Assembly: GCA_028751875.1 (NCBI GenBank)
Contig: CM054134.1
Span: 45,453,764 to 45,517,763, forward strand
Direction of reading: 5' to 3'
From: Rapana venosa
Taxonomy: Eukaryota; Mollusca; Gastropoda; Neogastropoda; Muricidae
DNA: 64,000 nt
Positions 55,373-64,000 of this stretch are shown here, piece after piece. A model generated the notes under the pieces. The model was not told the origin of the DNA, did not search any database, and worked only from the letters and a program-made list of their open reading frames with translations. The stretch's first letter is position 1. Every line of letters begins with the position of its first letter. Position numbers and translations under genes: made by a program.

Positions 55373-55755
55373 AAAAGGAAAACCTGAGATAGCAGCTAGC
55401 ATACTTGTGTTTCAGACAGTTTGATAGATCAAAGGTCCATAGTACAACGACTTTTTACATGACCTTGTGTTTAGCATTTTTGTGCAACGAAGGAAATGTC
55501 ATTGGTGTAAAGAAAACTGTGCAAAACATGAAACTCTTAGAGATTTTTTCTCCTTTTTTTTCTTTTTTTTCTTTTTCTTTCTTTCTTGATGGGCAGAGGG
55601 AAGGGCTCAGAACTATATAGTAACTGAGGCAGTTTCCCAGGGTGAAAATAACATTTTCACGAAGAATTATAAAGTTATGCAGAACAATTATTAACAAGTG
55701 CAGTTTTTTTTAGTGGTGTGTATATAGATTTTATAAAGAATACAGCAGCAAATAG
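55373..55755. other. Unassigned
   Basis: AT-rich, T-runs at 55550-55590. No gene. Confidence 0.4.
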
Positions 55756-55990
55756 ACTTCTTCTTCGTCGAATGCTCAGACAGCAACTAATGCTGTCTGT
55801 CATGTGAGCGAAAGTGCGACGCGCTGCCGTTAAGCGCCTGACAAGTCAGGCCCAGCACATCCGACTTCGGCAAGGGAGAGAATAATTGTTATCGTTTAAG
55901 ACTTTCTGGGTCAAAGGCCGGAGAGTGGACCAAGAAGGCAGAAAAATAGACGAGAAGGTGTTGATAAGAAGGAAAAGAACAATGCAGAAA
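55756..55990 (-). repeat. SINE-C, minus strand
   Basis: Carries the same palindrome (CAGACAGCA-ACTAA-TGCTGTCTG, 55777-55799) and the reverse of the TGGGCCTGACTTGTCAGGCG and CCGAAGTC blocks. Confidence 0.8.
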
Positions 55991-57010
55991 CAATAAGAGG
56001 GTTAGAAAAGAGGAATTCCTAGCACATAATTTCAAGAAGGTGGACTTATGGCTGCACACCGGTATTAATTTGTGGTCATGTAGTATATTGTATAGAGTGC
56101 GAGTGGAAAAAAATGTTGGTGATTTTCCCAGATTTTTTAAGCATGAAAAAATGGACTGTGCACTTGTTTTTTGGATTGAGGACATAGAGCAATACCAGGT
56201 AGTCACGAAAAAGTTGGAAATAACCATCAAATGAGGATTGCCTGTATTCCTACAGCGTTGACCCCGCGCATGCACATTGCGGTAAGGAAGTTAGCAGACG
56301 ACAAAGGACTGAGGGGGTACAGTGTTTGCTGAAAAAATAAAAATTTCAAACCTACCAAATTTGTTCAAATCACATAGTTTTAAGTCAGAGGCTAGTCCTT
56401 TCACAAAAAGTGGTTTTAATTTCTGTGGATGCCTTAGTACGTGCGGTATGAATATAAGAGTCACATAGAAAAGCTGAAGGAAAAGAGCGATTTTTTAATA
56501 CCGGTGTGCAACCTATTCAAATGAATACAAATCAAGGGTTGTCAATGCATTCAAAGGAAACGTATTTAGAAAATAAAATGCAGTGAGTCTCTCAGATCAC
56601 AGACCTATCGATTCAACAACTTAGAAAGAGTTGAGGTGGGACACGGCGGGCCTTACAGTGTCCAACCCAAATCATGTTGTCCTCTTCGTAAAAAAAGTTT
56701 ATCAGAATGTTTCCCTGGGCCAACAGCGCATAAAACTGAGTAATTTATATATATATACATACTGCTATGCTTTACAACTGAGGCCCTTTCAATAATTACA
56801 ATTATGGTACAACTTCTAACATGAGACTGTAAACAAACTATCACCAGTTCTTTTCACATGTCCCACTTTAACTTTAAACAAACCCAAACCATATCCCTTC
56901 TTTTATAGCAAGATTCAAAAACTCATGGCATACATCCGAGACTTAATAATAATTTAATAACCACTACACCATCACCTCTCTCACAGGTTTGGCGGAAGAC
57001 ATCATCACAA
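55991..57010. other. Unassigned, no gene seen
   Basis: About 1 kb of non-repetitive-looking AT-rich DNA. Short frames at 56040-56234 and 56653-56844 show no domain. Confidence 0.4.
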
Positions 57011-57019
57011 AAAATTCGG

Positions 57020-58280
57020 ATAGAGACGCCCCCCTCCCCCCCCCCCCCCCCCCCCCACTCACCTCCTCCTCACCCCCCCCCCCCCCCCCCCCCCCCCCAC
57101 CCCCCCCCCCCTTCCCCCCCTTTGCCCCTTTCCCAGGGGCAGTAGAAGGGAGTTTAGTTTTCTAAAAACAACTGCATTTTCTCTTTTTAAAAATTTCCCC
57201 GCTACATGGACCATAAACCCCCGGCAGCGGGTAAAAAACCAAACAAACTCACCGGGGGGCATCGGACAAAACCCCACAGAGAGGAGAGGGGGGGAAGGGG
57301 GAGAGGGGGGAAAAGGGGGGGAAAAGAAGGGGGGGGGAAGAGAAAGGGGGGAGGGGAAAAAGGGGGGGGGGGGGGGGGGGTTGGAGAAAAAAAAAAAAAT
57401 GGGGGGGTAGGGAAAAAGGAAAAAAGGAGGGAGGGAAGAAGAAAGAAAAAATTAAAAAAAGGGGAAAAGGGGGGGGGGGGGGGGGGGGGAAAGGGGGGGG
57501 GGGGGGGGGGGGATGGGGGGGGGGGGGGAGGGGGGGGGGGGGGGGGGGGGGGGGGGAGGGGGGGGGGGGGGGGGGGGGGGAGGGGGGGGGGAAAAAGGGG
57601 GGGGGGGGGGGGGGGGGAGGGGGGGGGGGGTTTTTGGGGGGGTGGGGGGGGGGGGGGGGGTGGGGGGGGGGAGGGGGGGCCCCGGAAATGAGAGCCCAAA
57701 CAAGACAGAGCCCGACAGATCAAAAGGAGGAATGGGGAAAAAGGGAAAGAGAGAGAGAGAGAGGAGAGAGAGAGGGGGAGAGAGAGAGAGAGAGAGAACA
57801 AAAGAAATCAAGTCAAAAGAGAAAAAAAAAGTATGAAAGAACGAAAACCCAACGACCCCAGAAAAAAAATAAATGGAAAAAAGAGAGAAAGAGGAAAAGA
57901 AGAGAGGGGAAAGAGAAAAGAGAGAGGGAGAGAGAGGGGAGAGAGAGGAGAGGGAGAGAGAGAGGAAAAAAAAAAAAAAGAAAGGGAGAAAAAAAGGGAA
58001 AGAAAAAAAAAGGGAAAAAAAAGAAAAAAAAAAAAGAAAAACAAGAAAAAAAAGGGGAAAAAAAAAAGAAGAAAAGAAAAAAAAAAAAAGAAAAACCCAA
58101 AGAAAAAAAAGGGAAAAAAAGAAAAACAAACCCATAAAAAAAGAAGGGAAAGAGAGAGACAGAGACAAAGAGAGACAGAGCCAGAGAGAGAAACAGAGAC
58201 TGAGAAAACAGAGCCCGAAAAAGGAGCGGGCGAAGTCAGGGAGTTTGAAAAAGGGATGCCAGAAAAGGGCGTGTAAACTT
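57020..58280. repeat. Strand-asymmetric tract: poly(C) then about 1 kb polypurine (G-rich, then GA/A-rich)
   Basis: C runs at 57030-57115. From about 57250 to 57680 the plus strand is mostly G with a few A/T. From 57720 to 58240 it is A/G only apart from rare C. Frames of Gly or Pro and Lys/Arg/Glu (up to 283 residues) are artefacts. Confidence 0.9.
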
Positions 58281-58399
58281 CTTTCCCCCCCCCAAACCCC
58301 CACCCCCCACCCCTTTCCCCCCCCAAACCCACCTTAAACCATTTTCCCCTATGCCTTGTGGTGTTAATTTTTTTTATTTTTTTTATTTTTTTCTTTTTT

Positions 58400-58695
58400 T
58401 TGGGAGATAATGGAATAAACACTCTGTTTTTTTTTCCCCCCCTTCCAGTCCCCGTGGGGTTTGTATTAATTTTGTCGTCCTTTTCCCACCGCACACAATG
58501 GTCCTCTTTTCGAAAAGCGGTTAGGTTTTAAAACGGTGCGCAAATTTTCCCTCCCTGCTTTCTCCCCGGGACATGGGTTTTTATATGTCTTTCTAAAGGG
58601 ATTTTTAACGGGAGAGTGGACGGCACTGATTTAACTCCAGAGGAAAAAATCCTTTTGGGAACGGGGTTTTAAACCCCGGGGTCAGCAGTTCACAA
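58400..58695 (-). repeat. SINE-B, minus strand, nearly complete
   Basis: GGGAGATAATGGAATAAACA end, CAGTCCCCGTGGGGTTTG, CACACAATGGTCCTCTTTTC, AACTCCAGAGGAAAAAATCC and GTCAGCAGTTCACAAACC in that order. Confidence 0.75.
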
Positions 58696-58699
58696 ACCC

Positions 58700-59010
58700 T
58701 TTTGTGTTGGTTTTTTTTTTGTGGGTGTGTGTGTGTGGGGTGTGTGTGTGTTGTGTTGTGGTGTGTGGGTCAATCAGGTCCAACCCTCCCTAAAACCCTC
58801 CCGCCAGTTATTTTAAACCTGTTTGCCCAAAACCCGGACTACCCCCGGCCCATTATTTAGGGGGGGGGAGGGGGGGGGGGGGGGGGGGGGGGCTTTTTCT
58901 GTCTGCAATCTTTCCCTGTCTGTCTGCTTCTGTTATCTGCTTGTCTGCCTGTCTGCTTCTCTCCCTTGTCTTCGGGTCCGCCCTGTCTCCACTCTTTTCT
59001 CTCCTCTCTT
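58700..59010. other. GT words, poly(G) run and transition to the minisatellite
   Basis: GT words at 58715-58770 and a G run of about 30 at 58861-58892 precede the minisatellite. No gene. Confidence 0.6.
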
Positions 59011-62000
59011 CTCTCATTGTCTTTCAGAGTTCTCTCTCCTTTCTCTCATTGTCTTTCAGAGTTCTCTCTCTCTCTCTCTCATTGTCTTTCAGAGTTCTCT
59101 CTCTCTCTTCTCCATTGTCTTTCAGAGTTCTCTCTCTCTTCTCTCACTTGCTTCAGATTCTCTCTCTCTCTCTTCTCTCATTGTCTTTCAAGTTCTCCTC
59201 TCTCTCTCTTCCTCATTGTCTTCAGATTTCTCTCCTCCCTTCTCTCATTGTCTTTCAGAGTTCTCTCCTCCCCTCTTCTCTCATTGTTTTTCAGAGTTCT
59301 CTCTCCTCTCTTCTCTCATTGTCTTTCAGAGTTCTCTTCTCTCTTCTCTCATTGTCTTTCAGAGTTCCCTCTCTCTTCTCTCATTGTCTTTCAGAGTTCC
59401 TCTCTTCTCTCATTGTCCTTTCAGAGTTCTCTTCTTCTCTCTTTTTTCTTCTTCTCTTCCTCATTGTCTTTCAGATTTTCTCTCTCTCTCTCTTCTCTCA
59501 TTGTCTTTCAGAGTTCTTCTCCTCTCTTCTTCTCTCATTGTCTTTCAGAGTTCTCTCTCTCTTTCTCTTCATTGTCTTTCAGAGTTCCTCTCCCCTTCCT
59601 TCTCTCATTGTCTTTCAGAGTTCTCTCTCTCCTCTCTCTCTTCTCCCCATTGTCTTTCAGAGTTCTCTCTCTCTCCTTCTCTCATTGTCTTTCAGAGTTC
59701 TCTCTCTCTCTTCTCTCTTTGTTTTTCAGAGTTCTCTCTCCTCTCTTCTCTCATTGTCTTTCAGAGTTCCTCTCTTCTCCTTTTGTCTTTCGAGTTCTCT
59801 CTCTCTCTCATTGTCTTTCAGAGTTTTTCCCTCTCTCTCTTCTCTCATTGTCTTTCAAGTTCTCTCTCTCTCTTCTCTCTCATTGTTTTCAGAGTTCTCT
59901 CTCTCTCTTTTTCCTCATTGTCTTTCAGAGTTCTCTCTCTCTCTCTTCTCTCTTTGTCTTTCAGAGTTTCTCTCTCTCTTTTCCCTCTCATTGTTTTTTC
60001 AGAGTTTCTCTCACCTCTCTTCTCTCATTGCCCTTTCAGAGTTCTCTCTCTCTCTTCTCTCATTGTCTTTCAGAGTTCTCTCTCTCTCTCTTCTCTCATT
60101 GTCTTTCAGAGTTCTCTCTCTCTCCTTCTCTCATGTGCCCTTTCAGAGTCTCTCACTCTCTCTTCCCTCTCATTGTCTTTCAGAGTTCTCTCTCTCTCTC
60201 TTCTCTCATTGTCTTTCAGAGTTCTCTCTCTCTCTCTTCTCTATTGTCTTCAAGTTCTCTCTCTCTCTCTTCTCCATTGTCTTTCAGAGTTTCCCTCTCT
60301 CTTCTTCTCTCATTGTTTTTCAGAGTTCTCTCTCTCTCCCCTTCTCTCATTGTCTTTCAGAGTTCTCTCTCTTCTCCATTGTCTTTCAGAGTTCTCTCTC
60401 TTCCTCATTGTCTTTCAGAGTTCCCCTCTCTCTTTTTCTCTCATTGTCTTTCAGAGTTCTCTCTCTCTCTTCTCTCATTGTCTTTCAGAGTTCTCTCTCT
60501 CGCTCTCTTCCTCTCATTGTCTTTCAGAGTTCTCTCTCTCTCTTCCTCATGTCTTCAAGTTCTCCTCTTTTCTCTCATTGTTTCAGAGTTTCTCTCTCTC
60601 TCTCTCTCTCATTGTCTTTCAGAGTTCTCTCTCTCTCTTTTCCTAAATTGTCTTTCAGATTTCCCTCCTCTCTCCTCTATTGTCTTCAGAGTTCTCTCTC
60701 TCTCTTCTCTCATTGTCTTTCAAGTTCTCTCTCTCGCTCTCTCTTTTCCTCATGTCTTTCAGAGTTCCCTCTCCTCTCTCTTTTCTCCATTGTCTTTCAG
60801 AGTTCTCCCCTCTCTCTTCTCTCATTGTCTTTCAGAGTTCTCTCTCTCTTTTCTCTCATTGTCTTTCAGAGTTCTCTCTCTCTCTTCTCTCATTGTCTTT
60901 CAGAGTTCTCTCTCTCTCTCTTCTCTCATTGTCTTTCAGAGTTTTTCTCTCTCTTCTCCTTCATTGTTTTTTCAGAGTTCTCTCTCTCTCTTCTTCTCTC
61001 ATTGTTTTTTAAAGAGTTCTCTCTCTCTCTTCTCTCATTGCCCTTTCAGAGTTCTCTCCTTTTCTTCTCTAAATTGTCTTTCAGAGTTCCTCTCTCTCTT
61101 CTCTCTTTGTCTTTCAGAGTTCTCTCTCTCTCTTCTCTCATTGTCTTTCAGAGTTCTCTCTCTTCCTCATTGTCTTTCAGAGTTCTCTCTTTTCTCTCTC
61201 ATTGTCTTTCAGAGTTCTCTCTCTTCTCTCATTGTCTTTCAGAGTTCTCTCTCTTCTCTCATTGTCTTTCAGAGTTCTCTCTCTCTCTCTTCTCTCATTG
61301 TCTTTCAGAGTTCTCTCTCTCTCTTCTCTCATTGTCTTTCAGAGTTCTCTCTCTCTCTTCTCTCATTGTCTTTCAGAGTTCTCCCCTCTCTCCTCTCATT
61401 GTCTTTCAGATTTCTCTCTCTTCTCTCATTGCCCTTTCAGAGTTCTCTCTCTTCTCTCATTGTCTTTCAGATTCTCTCTTCTCTCTTCTCTCTCATTGTC
61501 TTTAAAGTTCTCTCTCTCGCCTTCTCTCATTGTCTTTCAGATTCTCTCGTCTCTCCTCTTCTCTCATTGTCTTTCAGAGTTTCTCTCTCTCTCTCTCATT
61601 GTCTTTCAGAGTTCTCTCTCTTCTCTCATTGTCTTTCAGAGTTCTCTCTCTTCTCTCATTGTCTTTCAGAGTTCTCTCTCTCTCTCTCTCTCATTGTCTT
61701 CTGAGATCTCTCTCTTCTCTCATTGTCTTTCAGTTCTCTCTCTCTCTCATTGTCTTTCAGAGTTCTCTCTCTCTCTCATTGTCTTCAGAGTTCTCTCTCT
61801 TCTCTCATTGTCTTTCAGAGTTTCTCTCTCTTCTCTCATTGTCTTTCAGAGTTCTCTCTCTCTCTTCTCTCATTGTCTTTCAGAGTTCTCTCTCCTCTCT
61901 TCTCTCATTGTCTTTCAGAGTCTCTCTCTTCTCTCATTGTCTTTCAGAGTTCTCTCTCTCTCTTCTCTCATTGTCTTTCAGAGTTCTCTCTCTCTCTCTC

Positions 62001-63700
62001 TTCTCTCATTGTCTTTCAGAGTTCTCTCTCTCTCTTCTCTCATTGTCTTTCAGAGTTCTCTCTCTCTCTTCTCTCATTGTCTTTCAGAGTTCTCTCTCCT
62101 CTCTCTCTCATTGTCTTTCAAGTTCTCTCTCTTCTCTCATTGTCTTCAGAGTTCTCTCTCTTCTCATCATTGTCTTCAGAGTTCTCTCTCTCTCTCTCTT
62201 CTCTCATTGTCTTTCAGAGTTCTCTCTCGCTCTTCTCTCATTGTCTTTCAGAGTTCTCTCTCTCTCTTTCTCTCATTGTCTTTCAAGTTCTCCTCTCTTC
62301 TCTCTTTGGGCTTTCAGATTTCTCTCTCTCCCCTTCTCTCATTGTCTTTCAGATTTCCCTCTCTCTTCTCTCATTGTCTTTCCAGAGTTCTCCCCTCTTC
62401 TTTTCATTGTCTTTCAGAGTTCTCTCTCTTCCCCTCATTGTCTTTCAGAGTTCTCTCTCTCCTCTTCTCTCTTTGTCTTTCAGAGTTCTCTCACTCTCTC
62501 CTTCTCTCATTGTCTTTCAAGTTCTCTCTTTTCCCCCTCTTTCCTCATTGTCTTTCAGATTTCTCTCTCTCTCTTCTCTCATTGTCTTTCAGAGTTCTCT
62601 CTCTCTCTTCTCTCATTGTCTTTCAGAGTTCCCCTCCCCCTTCTCTCATTGCCCTTTCAGAGTTCTCTCTCTCTCTTCTCTCTTGTCTTTCAGAGTTCCT
62701 CCCCTCTCCTTTTTCTCTCATTGTCTTTCAGAGTTCTCTCTCTCTCTCTTCTCTCATGTCTTTCAGAGTTCTCTCTCTGCTCTTCTCTCATTGTCTTTCA
62801 GAGTTCCTCTCTCCTCTTCTCTCATTGTCTTTCAGAGTTTCTCTCTCTCTCTTTCTCTCATTGTCTTTCAGAGTTTCTCCTCCTTCCCTTCTCTCATTGT
62901 CTTTCAGAGTTCTCTCTCTCTCCCCTTCTCTCATTGTCTTTCAAGTTCTCTCTCTCCTCTCTTCTCTCATTGTCTTTCAGATTCTCTCTCTCGCTCTTCT
63001 CTCATTGTTTTTCAGATTTCTCTCTCTTTCTTTTTTCTCTCATTGTCTTTAAAGGGTTCTCTCTCTCTCTTTTTCTTTGTTTTTCAAAAGTTCTCCCCTT
63101 TCCCCTAAAGGCCCTTTCAAGTTCTCTTTTTTTTCCTTTTTCTCTCATTGTTTTTCCCAGAGTTCTCTCTCTTCTTTCTCATTGTTTTTTCAGAGTTCCT
63201 CTTCCCCGCTTTTTTCTTTTTCTTTTGGTTTTCCCCAGAGTTTTTCTCTCTCTCTTTTTCTCTCTTTGTCTTTCAGGTTTTTCTCCCTCTTCTCCATTGT
63301 TTTTCATTTTGTTCTCTTTTTCTTTTTTCTCTTTGGGCCCTTTAAGTTCTCTCTCTTCTCTCTTTGGTCTTTCAGATTCTCCTCTTTTCCTCTTTCTCTC
63401 ATTGTCTTTCAAGGTTTTCTCCCCTTCTTTTCCTTCTTTTCCATTGTCTTTCGAGTTCTCTCTTTCTCTCTTTTGTCTTTCGAGTTTTTCTCCTCTTTTT
63501 CTCTCATTGTTTTCAGAGTTTTTTCCTCTCTCTTTTTCCCCCATTGTTTTTTGCAGAGTTCTCCCCTCTCTCTTTTTCTCATTGTCTTTCAGAGTTCTCT
63601 CTCTCTTCTTCTCTCTTTTCTTTCAAGTTCCTCTCCCCCTCTTCCTCATTGTCTTTCAGAGTTCTCTCACTCTCTACTTTTTTTTCTGTTTTTTCTGTTT
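59011..63700. repeat. Large minisatellite, unit like a 3' splice acceptor
   Basis: The repeated core is CTCATTGTCTTTCAGAGTTC followed by (CT)n of variable length, giving a spacing of about 28-42 bp and on the order of 130 units over 4.7 kb. Units are homogeneous near 61150-62270 and degrade toward 63000-63700. None of the three plus-strand frames contains a stop in the core, which explains overlapping open frames of 607-912 residues; they are not genes. Confidence 0.95.
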
Positions 63701-64000
63701 TTTTTTTTGTTTTTTCAAACCCTTGGTCCATTGCCTGTCCTCTGCCCTCTCTTTGTCTTTCTGTTCCCCCCGGGTGCCCTTCCGGGTTTTTCTCTGCCCT
63801 CTTTTCTGTTGTCTGTCTTTTCGTCTGTCTGCCGGGTTTTTGCTTGCCTCCCTTTGCCGGCCTTTGGCCTCCCCTCCCTTTCCCTTTGCCTCCCTTTTCC
63901 CGGCCTGCCTGCCTCCCTTGCCGGGCTTCCCTTGACTTTTTCTTCTGTCTTTCTTTTCCGTGACCCCAAAAACCCCGGGGGATTCAAGAGTGTTAGGGGG
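63701..64000. other. Unassigned pyrimidine-rich end of window
   Basis: C/T-rich words (TGCCTCCCTTTGCC-like) without a clear repeat period. No gene. Confidence 0.4.

Noticed and set aside
57206..58303. Gly-rich, Pro-rich and Lys/Glu-rich frames
   Set aside because: Polypurine homopolymer-like tract, no real coding signal.
59011..63700. CRISPR-like array
   Set aside because: Regularly spaced core, but the 'spacers' are only (CT)n, the context is eukaryotic and no cas gene exists.
58823..63963. Overlapping plus-strand open frames of 607, 854, 912, 616 and 801 residues rich in Ser, Leu, Phe
   Set aside because: All three frames are open over the same CT-rich minisatellite because the unit has no stop in any plus frame. 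No domain, splice structure or start context.

Overview
This window is eukaryotic genomic DNA, most likely from a mollusc and probably a gastropod. The signs are intron-split host genes with consensus splice sites, several non-LTR retrotransposon (LINE) families, at least three SINE-like families, a piggyBac element, a lophotrochozoan-looking class A GPCR and very heavy microsatellite content. The organism is my inference; no marker gene proves it. Two 500-base N gaps (4996-5495, 26001-26500) and many single-base deletions in otherwise good coding sequence point to an unpolished assembly, so some frameshifts below may be sequencing errors.

Layout: (1) 2468-3538 (+), a rhodopsin-family GPCR broken by serial -1 shifts. 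(2) 6592-7057, a 5'-truncated LINE with an 18-bp target-site duplication; 7121-8605, a piggyBac copy flanked by TTAA. (3) 9278-12234 (-), three phase-compatible exons of an F-box gene with an FBA domain (FBXO2/FBXO6-like). (4) 13844-18796 (-), a near full-length LINE whose ORF1 carries a 2A ribosome-skipping motif (DVEQNPGP). A second full-length copy lies at 35967-40862 (-). (5) 22.5-33.6 kb, decayed LINEs, including one with an inverted 5' part, SINEs and large (GAA)n tracts. (6) 34744-34879 and 42604-42741 (-), two exons of an M1 aminopeptidase gene; LINE copy 2 sits in the intron between them. (7) 43-58 kb, LINE and SINE remnants and simple repeats with no host gene seen. (8) 57.0-58.3 kb, a G-rich polypurine tract. 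(9) 59.0-63.7 kb, a minisatellite whose unit looks like a 3' splice acceptor.

Host gene content is thin: one GPCR, one F-box gene fragment and one aminopeptidase fragment. Nearly everything else is transposon-derived or simple repeat. The most interesting elements are the 2A-bearing LINE, both copies of which are embedded in (GA)n/(TC)n tracts, and a multicopy SINE (here 'SINE-A', seven copies) that joins a tRNA-like head to a segment resembling the 3' half of 5S rRNA. The names SINE-A, SINE-B and SINE-C are local labels for this report only.
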